A DNA stretch of 64,000 nt from Flagellimonas sp. 389. GTDB lineage: Bacteria; Bacteroidota; Bacteroidia; Flavobacteriales; Flavobacteriaceae. The position numbers and the translations under genes were made by a program. Of this stretch, positions 10,301 through 18,260 are shown in pieces; within the stretch, counting starts at the first letter, position 1; each line of letters begins with the position of its first letter. The notes under the pieces are model-generated. The model was not told the origin of the DNA, searched no databases, and saw only the letters and a program-made list of their open reading frames with translations. Location of the stretch: NCBI RefSeq assembly GCF_018449435.1, contig NZ_JAHCMU010000020.1, positions 23,099 to 87,098 on the forward strand. The letters run 5' to 3'.

Positions 10301-10430
10301 AGACTATAGCGGGCAAGACCCTGAAGTTTCCATACCAAGGGTATTAAATAACGTTCCTTCCGCAGGTATTGACTTGACAGCATTTCCTAGACCAACAACA
10401 ATTTCTATAGGCTTTAATGCAAGTTTCTAA
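7362..10430 (+). CDS. susC: SusC/RagA-family TonB-dependent outer membrane transporter
   Basis: A 1022-residue SusC-like protein for TonB-driven import of oligosaccharides across the outer membrane. After a signal peptide ending around AKAQ, residues 24-100 form the carboxypeptidase-regulatory-like domain (VSGTVSDASGPLPGASVVVKG). Then comes the SusC signature LDEVVVVGYGTQTRR, the plug domain (RIRGTASV, YVVDGVPL, DIASIDILKDAAATAIYGSRGANGV in part) and a long beta-barrel ending in Phe (NASF), as outer membrane proteins do. susD follows 15 bp later. Divergent from the LacI-GH65-GH13 operon, it is most likely the maltooligosaccharide/alpha-glucan transporter. Confidence 0.95.
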   Translation: MKITLLKSFLLLGAFICFGIAKAQTVSGTVSDASGPLPGASVVVKGTTNGTQTDFDGNYTLNDVAGDAVIVFSYIGFSSQEVSVSGQTTINVVLQEDASELDEVVVVGYGTQTRRTAVGAIESVKSEEFNKGVIVNPQQLIQGKSAGVQISASNGEPGAAVNVRIRGTASVRSNNNPLYVVDGVPLSGSATNARVGGGNADGTGGGNTDLGTSSAIDPLSFLNPNDIASIDILKDAAATAIYGSRGANGVVLITTKSGKSGKSVLEFSSTLSVGWVPNQLELLNRDQFLDAQNRLANILVPGSTFPDAGFNTNTQDVIYKTSFTQNHNLSYGGGNENGNYRISMGYQDQQGEVEDSEFDRLTLRINASQRFFDNKLRLTTQATISNIENQRAPISDGPNARGDLLSAAWNFAPDQALTGSGSGDFVGGFYQPSAERRNPLALLELTRTASSTLRALINVGAKYNFTDNLSFNTNVGLDKSVSSSYQVQSRNFVSDQTLNVGRGFFNEQDLINTTWESYFNFNKAFGDNVLDMTLGHSYQEFVTETIFIRSAGFRTDNLFQMVNNIASSTAQTVDSTQDIDELQSFFFRTNYSIKGKYNFSGTVRVDGSSRFGGNNKYGTFGSVGAAWTLSEEDWFPEFFDTFKLRTAWGVVGNQEGLGTNQFIRRDRFTIQNINNEGVEEARGLGNVAFNNADLKWEENTQFTVGIDYGFLDNRITGSLEYYNYVTDGFLLQQVSPQPALNPFFFSNVDGEIKNSGVDFTINVIPIETEDFTWDFNLNFNYNENILQNYDGVAIDAGPINGPGLTGAFSQRLANDQPLFSFFVQDWVGLSQDTGVPETTGINQFRLSNGEISSVGEQVFIGESGLPDVTLGITQNFKYKNWDMSLFFNGLFGQSIYNNNRNAYLTIGNLAQGRNATVEAASFIGTENPLNIQEVSSRFIEDGSFLRLQNVSVGHNVQLPENSIFSSLRLFANAQNLFVITDYSGQDPEVSIPRVLNNVPSAGIDLTAFPRPTTISIGFNASF

Positions 10431-10445
10431 ATAAAAAAATTGACA

Positions 10446-11984
10446 ATGAGAAAAAAAGAAATCTTTAAGAAAAAAATCTTCCAATGCTTGGGAGTGGCTG
10501 CTACCTTAGTTTTGGCGCAGTCTTGTACGGATTTAGAACCTAATTTTGGTGACTCAACTAGAATTGAGAGTACATCTGGTGAATTTTCTGGTGTATCCGA
10601 TCCAGATGGTGCTTTGACTAATTTATACACGGGTATTGAAAACTTGAATGCTCAGCAAAATGAATATGCCCTTATGGAAGTTTCAGCAGAGAATATAGCT
10701 GTTTTGACTAGAGGTGCTGACTGGGGCGATAACGGCGTGTGGCGCTTGTTACACAACCATAATTGGTCCGCAGGACATTTAGATGTTCTAAATTCATGGA
10801 ATAGAAGGAATCAGGAAGTTTTTAACGCAACACAACTTATTGATCCAGCTTCTACCAAGACGCCTAGTGTTTTAGCTCAAGCTCAAGTAATTCGTGCCAT
10901 GAACATGTTCATGGTAGTAAGTTTTTACGGTGTTGCTCCTTTTAGAGAAGTTAATGACGGTGCAGATGTTTTTCCAGCAGTACTTAGTGCACAAGAGGCA
11001 TATGATTTCATACTAAATGATATCAATGCAGCAATAGACAGTGGTAACTTGAGTAATCGAGGACCTAGTGTGGATGATGCCGATAGATTTACTATTGGAG
11101 AAGCAGTTGCCAGATTCGTTAGGGCAAAAATAAATCTCAATGCAGAACGTATTTTGGGTACAGCTCCTAACGGTGCTTATCAGGCTGTGATTGACGATAT
11201 TGACGCTATTGAAGATCTAGGCTACAGTTTAGATGAAAGCGATAATTACTATGACATTTGGAGTCCCGCAGAAAACAGTGAGGTTCTTCTTCATTTGAAT
11301 ACAGGAACTGGCGAGCGTGTTTGGAATCAATTACATCCAAATCAAGGTGGCTGGAACGGGTTTGTTACACTTACTGAAACATTTAGACTTTTTGGAACAG
11401 ATGATGAAAGCCAAGATTCTCGATTGGGTGTTCCTGGACCTGAAGTCAATGGTGTAAGTGTAGGATATCTACGTGGACAACAAAAGGATGGTACAGGTGC
11501 TGATTTAACAGATAGACAAGATAATCCATTAGTATTTGAAGATGAATTATTGACAAGTTTGGAAATAAACAATGAACGAAATGGTATCCGTATTGTAAAA
11601 TATCCACAACGTGGAGAGGATGGAAGACCTGCTCCTATCAACAATTTTGTTTTTATCCGTTTTTCTGAAGCTGTTCTTATGCGTGCAGAAGCTTCTCTAA
11701 GAAACGGTGGTGGCGGTAACCCTACTGCTGATATTAATTTAATTCGTGAAAGAGCAGGGGCCACAACTATCGGAGATGCTACATTACAGGATGTATATGA
11801 TGAATACAGAAGAGAAATGAATGCAGAATCCAATATAACGGGTCAACGAGAAAGACAAATACGTTTTGGCACTTTTGCAGATACATGGGAATTAAAAGAA
11901 AATCAAGATGAATTTAGAAAGTTATTTCCAATTCCACAAAATGCTTTAGCCAATCCAAATTTAGTCCAAAACGAAGGTTACTAA
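10446..11984 (+). CDS. susD: SusD/RagB-family nutrient-binding lipoprotein
   Basis: A 512-residue SusD-like surface lipoprotein that caps the SusC barrel and binds the sugar. I chose the ATG at 10446 (MRKKEIFKKK) rather than the in-frame TTG six bases upstream. The signal peptide ends in LAQSC with Cys27 as lipidation site. The helical TPR-like SusD fold is suggested by AQVIRAMNMFMVVSFYG and by the C-terminal block with RFSEAVLMRAEASLRNGG, then RERQIRFGTFADTW and LFPIPQNALANPNLVQNEGY, the usual family ending. It closes the operon; a strong terminator follows. Confidence 0.95.
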   Translation: MRKKEIFKKKIFQCLGVAATLVLAQSCTDLEPNFGDSTRIESTSGEFSGVSDPDGALTNLYTGIENLNAQQNEYALMEVSAENIAVLTRGADWGDNGVWRLLHNHNWSAGHLDVLNSWNRRNQEVFNATQLIDPASTKTPSVLAQAQVIRAMNMFMVVSFYGVAPFREVNDGADVFPAVLSAQEAYDFILNDINAAIDSGNLSNRGPSVDDADRFTIGEAVARFVRAKINLNAERILGTAPNGAYQAVIDDIDAIEDLGYSLDESDNYYDIWSPAENSEVLLHLNTGTGERVWNQLHPNQGGWNGFVTLTETFRLFGTDDESQDSRLGVPGPEVNGVSVGYLRGQQKDGTGADLTDRQDNPLVFEDELLTSLEINNERNGIRIVKYPQRGEDGRPAPINNFVFIRFSEAVLMRAEASLRNGGGGNPTADINLIRERAGATTIGDATLQDVYDEYRREMNAESNITGQRERQIRFGTFADTWELKENQDEFRKLFPIPQNALANPNLVQNEGY

Positions 11985-12010
11985 AATCAATACAGTTTAA
12001 GTTTATCAAT

Positions 12011-12040
12011 AAAAGAGGGCAACTAGTTGCCCTCTTTTTT
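12011..12040 (+). terminator. Rho-independent terminator after susD
   Basis: AAAGAGGGCAACT and AGTTGCCCTCTTT form a perfect 13-bp stem with almost no loop, followed by a T run. It separates the susCD operon from the VCBS lipoprotein gene. Confidence 0.92.
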
Positions 12041-12201
12041 ATTACAAGGTTCAACAGCGTTAATATCAAGTCATCATTATGAAAATTGACTCAAAATAGT
12101 TAGTTTTCAGAATATAATAGATGATACCTTTTGGTAAAATCAAAAACATACTTTTAAAAATTATAATAGTTTTTATATATTCAAACTTATCTCAGCATCA
12201 G

Positions 12202-15200
12202 ATGTCAAAAAGACTTCTTTTTTACTTCACAAGTATTTTAATTTTTCTGTTTATTTCTTGTTCAGAAAAGAAGACAGAAGAAAAAGATAAATCTTCCCAA
12301 CTACTTTTCACGGCCTTAGATAGCACACAAACTGGTATATCCTTTATAAATCAAATAGAAAATGAGGAAGATTTTAATATTTTCCTGTACCGAAACTTCT
12401 ATAATGGCGGTGGGGTTGCTATTGGAGACATCAATAAAGACGGATTGCCCGACATCTACCTTACCGCTAACCGCAAAAAAAACAAACTGTTTCTAAACAA
12501 AGGAAATTTCACTTTTGAAGACATTACTGAGTCTGCTGGTGTTTCCGGAACCAAAGCATGGTCAACCGGGGTAGTTTTGGTGGATATCAATGCCGATGGC
12601 CTTTTGGATATTTACGTCTGCAATGCTGGTAATATTAAAGGAGATGACCAGAAAAATGAACTCTTCATCAACAATGGAGATTTAACGTTTACCGAAAAAG
12701 CGGAACAATACAACTTAGCAGATAGTGGGTTCACTACGCATGCAGCATTCTTCGATTATGATAAAGATGGAGACCTTGATGTATACATGCTGAACAACAG
12801 CTTCATCCCAGTAGCTAGTTTAGGGTATGAAAATAAAAGAGACTTAAGAGCCGAAGACTGGAATGTCATAGATGAAATAAAAGGTGGTGGAGATAAACTG
12901 TTTCGAAATGATAATGGTGTTTTTAAAGATGTAAGCGAGGAGGCCAACATATACGGGAGCCTTGTGGGGTTTGGTCTAGGAGTCACTATAGGGGATATTA
13001 ACAATGATCTTTTCCCTGATATCTATGTGTCCAATGATTTTTTTGAACATGACTATCTCTACATTAACAATCAAGATGGAACTTTTACCGAAAGTATTAA
13101 GGATTGGGCCAACCATTTAAGCTTATTTTCCATGGGAGCGGATATGGCAGATATCAATAACGATGGAAAGTCGGATATTTTTGTTACGGATATGTTGCCC
13201 GAAGGCGATGAAAGATTGAAAAACACGACTACTTTTGAGACCTACGACACACACCAACGAAAACTGCAGAATGATTATTATTATCAATACATGCAGAATA
13301 CGCTGCAACTGAATCAAGGAAATTCGTTTTCAGAGATTGCCAATTATAGTGGAGTTTCCGGAACGGACTGGAGCTGGGGAGCGCTTCTCTTCGATATGGA
13401 TAATGACGGTTATCGAGATATTTATGTGTGCAACGGTATTTACCATGACTTGACCAATCAAGACTTTATAGATTTTTTTGAAGATGTAGCTAGGCAACAA
13501 ACTGCTATTTCTGGGAGTAAAGACCAAAAAGATGCGGTAATCAATGCTATGCCCTCCACCCCTATCTCAAATTATGCTTTTAAAAACAATGGAGATTTAA
13601 CTTTTTCAAATTCATCTGAAAGTTGGGGATTAAATACCCCTAGTTTTTCCAACGGGGCAGCCTATGGGGATTTAGACAACGATGGTGACTTGGATATCAT
13701 TGTAAACAACGTAAACCAAGAACTTTTTGTATACCGAAATAACTCCGAAAAGAGCTCGAACAATTATATCAATATAAATCTGGTAGGGAAGGCTCCGAAT
13801 ACCTTTGGGGTAGGCAGCGTTGTAGAAGTTTTTACAGGGAGCGAAATAATACGGCAAGAATTGATTCCGAGCAGAGGTTTTCAATCCTCGGTAGATTATA
13901 AAATGGTTATAGGCCTCGGAAAAAAATCAACGATTGATTCGTTACGGGTGATATGGCCCAATGATGAAACCCAAACACTCACATCCGTTACCATCAACAC
14001 AACATTAATACTCAAACAAGTTGATGCTGTTGAAATTTTCAAAAAGATTGAAGAAATCAAAACACCATTTTTGACCGAAATAGAATCTTCGATACCTAGG
14101 CATATTGAGGACAGGCATGTAGATTTTGATTATGAAGGGCTTATATCAAAAATGCTTTCCAAAGAAGGACCAACAATTGCTGTAGCGGATATTGACAATG
14201 ATGGCAATGAAGATATTTTTATTGGTGGTGCCAAAGGCGAAGCCGCAAAAATATATCTGCACAAAGGGAATGGCACACTAAAGCCAGCATATGTCCAAGA
14301 TGTTTTTAGGGCCGATAGGCTTTTTGAAGATACTGCTTCTGCTTTTGTAGATGTAGATGGAGATGGAGATATGGATTTAGTGGTTGGATCAGGCGGAAAC
14401 ATTCCTGGGGATGCAAGCAATTACCAGAATCGCATCTATATTAATGATGGAAAAGGAAACTTTTCCAAAAGCCCTAATAAAATAGCAAGTCTCAATACCA
14501 ATGTTTCGGTAATTGCTCCCTATGATTTTGATGCTGATGGTGACCAAGACCTTTTTATTGGAAGCAGAAGTATCCCTGGCACATATGGTGTTACACCACA
14601 GCACCTATTTCTGCAGAATGATGGGAAAGGAAACTTTTCGGACATAACTGAAAGTAAAGCATTCCACCTTAAAAAAGCAGGAATGGTCACAGACGCCAAA
14701 TGGGCAGATGTAGATGGGGATTCGAAAAAAGATTTGGTGGTAATGACCGATTGGGGAAGTCCTAAGATTTTCAAGAACAACGGAAGAAGACTTAGTCCGA
14801 AAACAAGTTCATTAGACAACTTACTCGGTTGGTGGAATACGGTTTATCCTAAAGATTTGGACAATGATGGCGATATAGATCTGGTATTGGGAAACCAAGG
14901 AAGCAATGCCGCGTACAATGCCACAAAAGAAGCTCCGGCCAAAATGTTTATCAACGATTTTGATGATAATGGAACAATAGAACAAATCGTTACAAGAAGT
15001 ATTGATAATAAAGATTTTCCCGTATCCCTAAAAAGAGAACTGACCTCACAACTCGTATCGTTAAAAAAACAGAATTTGAAGTTTTCGGACTACGCAACTA
15101 AAAGTATTGATCAATTGATAGATACCAGCATTTTAAAAAACACTATTGTCAAAGAGGTTAATACTACCGAGAGCGTTATTGCGATAAACGATGGAACTGG

Positions 15201-15537
15201 TAATTTTGACATAAAGAAGCTGCCAAGAGAGACACAATTTTCGTGCATTTGTAGTGTTAACTGCAAGGATATTAACGGAGATGGCAAACTCGATATCATT
15301 TTAGCGGGCAATAATTACAATTTTAAGCCACAGTATGGTAGACTGGACGCAAGTTATGGTAGTGTCTTAATTGCAAGTGAAAATGGCGAGTACGATTGGT
15401 TACCTCATGATGAATCTGGTTTTTATGTGAGAGGTGAAGTAAAACATCTTCAAACCTTTAAAGATAAAAATGGTGTAGCGTTTTTATTTGTTGCCATCAA
15501 TAGTCAGAAACCAAAAATATTTAGATACAACAAGTAG
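12202..15537 (+). CDS. VCBS/FG-GAP and ASPIC/UnbV repeat lipoprotein (copy 1)
   Basis: A large lipoprotein of 1111 residues when started at ATG 12202 (MSKRLLFYFTS); an upstream in-frame ATG at 12121 would bury the signal peptide. The lipobox FISC ends at Cys20. I count about a dozen calcium-binding loops of the type DxDxDGxxD (DINKDGLPDIY, DYDKDGDLDVY, DLDNDGDLDII, DVDGDGDMDLV, DFDADGDQDLF and others), matching VCBS/FG-GAP_3 repeats of a beta-propeller. Between the two repeat sets, about residues 535-610, lies an ASPIC/UnbV-type domain (TFGVGSVVEVFTG, SRGFQSS, DSLRVIWPN). It is paralogous to the genes at 25648 and 28940. Function is unknown; surface ligand binding is a guess. It stands between the SusCD terminator and yeiH. 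Confidence 0.85.
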   Translation: MSKRLLFYFTSILIFLFISCSEKKTEEKDKSSQLLFTALDSTQTGISFINQIENEEDFNIFLYRNFYNGGGVAIGDINKDGLPDIYLTANRKKNKLFLNKGNFTFEDITESAGVSGTKAWSTGVVLVDINADGLLDIYVCNAGNIKGDDQKNELFINNGDLTFTEKAEQYNLADSGFTTHAAFFDYDKDGDLDVYMLNNSFIPVASLGYENKRDLRAEDWNVIDEIKGGGDKLFRNDNGVFKDVSEEANIYGSLVGFGLGVTIGDINNDLFPDIYVSNDFFEHDYLYINNQDGTFTESIKDWANHLSLFSMGADMADINNDGKSDIFVTDMLPEGDERLKNTTTFETYDTHQRKLQNDYYYQYMQNTLQLNQGNSFSEIANYSGVSGTDWSWGALLFDMDNDGYRDIYVCNGIYHDLTNQDFIDFFEDVARQQTAISGSKDQKDAVINAMPSTPISNYAFKNNGDLTFSNSSESWGLNTPSFSNGAAYGDLDNDGDLDIIVNNVNQELFVYRNNSEKSSNNYININLVGKAPNTFGVGSVVEVFTGSEIIRQELIPSRGFQSSVDYKMVIGLGKKSTIDSLRVIWPNDETQTLTSVTINTTLILKQVDAVEIFKKIEEIKTPFLTEIESSIPRHIEDRHVDFDYEGLISKMLSKEGPTIAVADIDNDGNEDIFIGGAKGEAAKIYLHKGNGTLKPAYVQDVFRADRLFEDTASAFVDVDGDGDMDLVVGSGGNIPGDASNYQNRIYINDGKGNFSKSPNKIASLNTNVSVIAPYDFDADGDQDLFIGSRSIPGTYGVTPQHLFLQNDGKGNFSDITESKAFHLKKAGMVTDAKWADVDGDSKKDLVVMTDWGSPKIFKNNGRRLSPKTSSLDNLLGWWNTVYPKDLDNDGDIDLVLGNQGSNAAYNATKEAPAKMFINDFDDNGTIEQIVTRSIDNKDFPVSLKRELTSQLVSLKKQNLKFSDYATKSIDQLIDTSILKNTIVKEVNTTESVIAINDGTGNFDIKKLPRETQFSCICSVNCKDINGDGKLDIILAGNNYNFKPQYGRLDASYGSVLIASENGEYDWLPHDESGFYVRGEVKHLQTFKDKNGVAFLFVAINSQKPKIFRYNK

Positions 15538-15555
15538 CTATTCACAATTTATTGG

Positions 15556-15571
15556 ATGTAAACGTTTACAT
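15556..15571. promoter_or_regulatory. Perfect LacI-type operator before yeiH (ATGTAAACGTTTACAT)
   Basis: A 16-bp perfect palindrome centred on CG, 29 bp before the yeiH start. The same 16 bases recur at 18194-18209 in the FMN reductase/aldo-keto reductase gap. I found no third copy. The LacI-type gene at 16587, between the two sites, is the obvious candidate to bind it. Confidence 0.88.
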
Positions 15572-15600
15572 TTTTATTTGTAGATTTACAGCCATTCAGA

Positions 15601-16533
15601 ATGCTTTCAAAAACAGCGACATATATATTGGGTATAGTGGTACTTATTGGTACCCTTTTAGGATATATATCTCCTGCAATAGCCCTTGGTGCAGGAATGG
15701 TTTGCGGAATCTTCAAGATTGCCGAACAGGATTTAGTTCAAAACAGTAAGAATTTCCAAAAAACCTTGTTACAGCTTTCGGTGGTTGGACTTGGTTTCGG
15801 AATTCACATGCAACAAGCCATAGAAGTTGGCTCAAATAGCTTTTTCATTACACTCATTACTATTGTTTGCACTTTTATCATTGCTTTTGCTATTGGCAAA
15901 ATTCTTAAATCAGAAAGAATTACCACAATATTGGTTGCTTCTGGAACAGCCATTTGTGGTGGCAGTGCTATTGCAGCGGTCAGTCCAAGTTTAAAAGCCG
16001 ATTCATCCCAAACCTCAATTTCACTTGCCATTGTTTTTTTGCTCAACGCTGTTGCACTATTTATCTTCCCATATATTGGTCATTACTTTGAACTAAATCA
16101 AATTCAATTTGGTACTTGGAGCGCCATCGCTATTCACGACACAAGTTCTGTGGTCGGCGCAGCGGAAGTTTACGGAAATGTTGCATTAAATGTAGCTACC
16201 ACTACTAAACTGGTCAGAACACTTTGGATCATTCCATTAGTACTGATCATTTCGTTCGGTTCTAACTCAAAAGAAAAATTTACATTCCCATGGTTCATTT
16301 TTGGGTTTATCGGGGCAATGTTGATCAATTCTTACGTACCATCCGCTGAGGTTTTTAGTGAACATATTGTATGGGGTGCACGAAAGGCATTGATATTCAC
16401 ACTTTTCTTGATCGGTTTACAAATTAACATTTCACAACTAAAAAAGCTTGGCTTCAACATTCTAATAGTTGGTATTTTTACATGGATTGTTTTGGGCGTT
16501 GTCTCTTTACTATATGTCTTAAATTACGTTTAA
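15601..16533 (+). CDS. yeiH: YeiH/UPF0324-family membrane exporter (putative sulfite/sulfate export)
   Basis: A 310-residue multi-pass membrane protein of the YeiH family (PF03601), with about nine to ten hydrophobic segments. Family hallmarks include the conserved ALGAGMVCGI segment near residue 30, GTAICGGSAIAAVSP around residues 115-130, and AIHDTSSVVGAA about residues 176-188. Homologues are annotated as putative sulfate exporters. Here it lies in a sulfonate locus and has its own copy of the operator. Sulfite made in the cytoplasm by the monooxygenase would have to leave the cell to reach the periplasmic sulfite dehydrogenase, so I infer sulfite export. It is followed 53 bp later by the LacI gene. 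Confidence 0.85.
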   Translation: MLSKTATYILGIVVLIGTLLGYISPAIALGAGMVCGIFKIAEQDLVQNSKNFQKTLLQLSVVGLGFGIHMQQAIEVGSNSFFITLITIVCTFIIAFAIGKILKSERITTILVASGTAICGGSAIAAVSPSLKADSSQTSISLAIVFLLNAVALFIFPYIGHYFELNQIQFGTWSAIAIHDTSSVVGAAEVYGNVALNVATTTKLVRTLWIIPLVLIISFGSNSKEKFTFPWFIFGFIGAMLINSYVPSAEVFSEHIVWGARKALIFTLFLIGLQINISQLKKLGFNILIVGIFTWIVLGVVSLLYVLNYV

Positions 16534-16586
16534 CATTTTAGAAATTCCTTTTGTGAAATCACAAATAGGGTTTAATAAAGGCTTAC

Positions 16587-17588
16587 ATGGCGGGAATAAA
16601 GGAAATTGCTAAACGAACTGGATTATCCTTAGCTACGGTATCAAGGGTATTCAACAACAGTGCGCTAGTTTCTCCAACAACAAGGCAAAAAGTACTAAAA
16701 GCAGCAAAAGACCTAGATTACCAGCCCAATATTACAGCGGCAGCTTTGCGCAGTGGAAAAAGCAAAATCATTGGGGTAATCGTCCCAGAAGTGAACAATT
16801 ATTTTTTTAGTGGTATCATAAATGGAATAGAAGGAATTGTAAGCGAATCCGATTATAATATCATCATTGCACAATCCCATGAATCGCAAAAGAAAGAAAA
16901 CGAAGCCCTAAACTCGTTTCTAAAACTAAATGTGGAGGGCATATTACTGTCCATTTCCAAACAAACAACTGACTTTTCTTCAATTAAAAAAATATTGAAG
17001 AGCAAAACACCCATAGTTTTCTTCGACAGGATACCAAATTTAGATAGTGTAAACTCTGTAACGCTCAACGATTATATGGGAGCCTTTATGGCAACAGAGC
17101 ATTTACTAGAGAGAAATTGCAAAAACCTTGTTCATATTGCAGGTGACCCTAATGTTTCTATCTTTAATGATCGACACAAAGGATTTTCCAACGCTATTTT
17201 AAAAAGCGAACAAATTGGTGTTACCGCTACTTCGATTGAACTTACTACAGATGTAAAGAAGGATATGAAAATCTTAAAAACCCTGTTCAAATCAAATCCA
17301 AATGTGGACGGTATTTTTGCCTACGGGGACGAAGTAGGCCTTCATGTTTTAAACCTGCTCAAAGATTTAAAAGTAAATGTTCCAGAAAAAATAAAACTTA
17401 TTGGATTTGGGAATGCAAATTTCAGCAACCTCACACAGCCCAAAATAAGTACTGTTGATCAAGAATGTTCTCAAATGGGAGAATTGGCAGCCGAGTTACT
17501 GCTCCAAAACCTCAACAATAAAAATGCAAAACCCCAAACCAAAGTACTATCACCCAAGTTAATTAAAAGAGCGTCTACTCAAGTATAG
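16587..17588 (+). CDS. LacI-family regulator of the sulfonate/sulfosugar locus
   Basis: A 333-residue LacI/GalR protein. The helix-turn-helix is at residues 2-25 (GIKEIAKRTGLSLATVSRVFNN), the hinge at about 48-60 (YQPNITAAALRSGKS), then the effector-binding domain (IIGVIVPEVNNYFFSGII onward, ending near STDQECSQMGELAAELL). It follows yeiH and converges with the FMN reductase gene, with 5 bp between their stop codons. Two identical 16-bp palindromes at 15556 and 18194 flank this region and suit its family. The effector is probably the imported sulfosugar or a pathway intermediate, which is inference. Confidence 0.9.
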   Translation: MAGIKEIAKRTGLSLATVSRVFNNSALVSPTTRQKVLKAAKDLDYQPNITAAALRSGKSKIIGVIVPEVNNYFFSGIINGIEGIVSESDYNIIIAQSHESQKKENEALNSFLKLNVEGILLSISKQTTDFSSIKKILKSKTPIVFFDRIPNLDSVNSVTLNDYMGAFMATEHLLERNCKNLVHIAGDPNVSIFNDRHKGFSNAILKSEQIGVTATSIELTTDVKKDMKILKTLFKSNPNVDGIFAYGDEVGLHVLNLLKDLKVNVPEKIKLIGFGNANFSNLTQPKISTVDQECSQMGELAAELLLQNLNNKNAKPQTKVLSPKLIKRASTQV

Positions 17589-17593
17589 AATCC

Positions 17594-18136
17594 CTAAAAC
17601 TTCAGCAGTTGAACAATTTGGTTCTGAATGGTTTTATCGGCATCCTCATGCATGGAATTGTTTTCTGAATTCAACAACTTAAAAATAGAAGAAATCGGAT
17701 TTTTATTTGGATGGACATGAATTCCCAAGTGGTTCAACACATCTGCTAAATGATCCATCCCCCTCAAATTACCTGCTCTTCCCGAAGCTATTCCAGTAAT
17801 ACAGGCTTTTTTATTATCAAAGCTTGGTTTAATTTCACGAACAGACATCGCATCCAAGAGTAGTTTTACAATTCCGGGATAACTCCCGTTGTATTCTGGA
17901 ACGAAAAACCAAAATTTAGAAGATGGTATAAAATAGGTGTCCTGTATCTCCTGAATCATTTTAGGTTGATCGGAATCTTTATACATGTTTTCATAAATGA
18001 CATTACCTGTAAGTGGTGCTAAATCCAAAAATATCACTTCTTCTTTGGTTGCCGAACAAAGCTTCTCGTATGCATGCTTAGCAAAGTGCAAAGTTTTGTT
18101 ATTTTTTCTATTGGATCCTGAGATTACTGTAATCAT
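17594..18136 (-). CDS. NADPH-dependent FMN reductase
   Basis: A 180-residue flavodoxin-fold reductase (PF03358 type, as SsuE and ArsH/ChrR). GSNRKNN at residues 7-13 is the phosphate-binding loop for FMN, and PEYNGSYPG at 80-88 is the second family block. It should supply reduced FMN to a two-component monooxygenase. The gene diverges from the aldo/keto reductase-monooxygenase operon, and the shared gap has one perfect LacI-type operator, so both directions can respond to the same regulator. In known two-component sulfonate monooxygenases (SsuE/SsuD, SmoA/SmoC) the reductase is encoded nearby. It could also be an unrelated quinone reductase, but context argues against that. Confidence 0.88.
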   Translation of the reverse strand: MITVISGSNRKNNKTLHFAKHAYEKLCSATKEEVIFLDLAPLTGNVIYENMYKDSDQPKMIQEIQDTYFIPSSKFWFFVPEYNGSYPGIVKLLLDAMSVREIKPSFDNKKACITGIASGRAGNLRGMDHLADVLNHLGIHVHPNKNPISSIFKLLNSENNSMHEDADKTIQNQIVQLLKF

Positions 18137-18154
18137 TCAAGCTAAAAATCAAAT

Positions 18155-18162
18155 TAAACATA
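18155..18162 (-). promoter_or_regulatory. Possible -7 box for the FMN reductase gene (TATGTTTA)
   Basis: Minus-strand TATGTTTA differs from TAnnTTTG at one base. It lies 18 bp before the start codon, and the operator is upstream of it. Weak evidence. Confidence 0.25.
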
Positions 18163-18192
18163 ATATTTGATGGCGAAAATATGGAATTTTAT

Positions 18193-18210
18193 AATGTAAA
18201 CGTTTACATT
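18193..18210. promoter_or_regulatory. Perfect LacI-type operator between divergent FMN reductase and aldo/keto reductase genes
   Basis: AATGTAAACGTTTACATT is an 18-bp perfect palindrome whose inner 16 bp are identical to the yeiH site. Its right half falls where the -33 element of the TAAATTTG promoter (18226) would be, so bound repressor would block RNA polymerase there. The position allows control of both divergent genes. Confidence 0.9.
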
Positions 18211-18225
18211 TATCAGTAATTTATT

Positions 18226-18233
18226 TAAATTTG
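18226..18233 (+). promoter_or_regulatory. -7 promoter box for the aldo/keto reductase-monooxygenase operon (TAAATTTG)
   Basis: Exact match to the Bacteroidota TAnnTTTG box, 27 bp before the chosen ATG at 18261. It overlaps an in-frame TTG at 18231, which argues that this TTG is not the start codon. Confidence 0.6.
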
Positions 18234-18260
18234 ACCCTTAACACGACTCATTTAGCATAC

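Noticed and set aside
12121..12201. Longer start for the first VCBS lipoprotein at ATG 12121
   Set aside because: It would place 27 residues before a clear lipoprotein signal peptide; paralogues start directly with the signal peptide.
16550..16565. Inverted repeat TTTGTG-AAAT-CACAAA before the second LacI gene as autoregulatory operator
   Set aside because: It does not resemble the ATGTAAACGTTTACAT site and lacks a CG centre; only one copy is seen.
17594..18136. FMN reductase as a chromate or arsenic resistance enzyme (ChrR/ArsH)
   Set aside because: The shared motif PEYNGS is found in the whole family, and the divergent monooxygenase operon with a common operator favours flavin supply.
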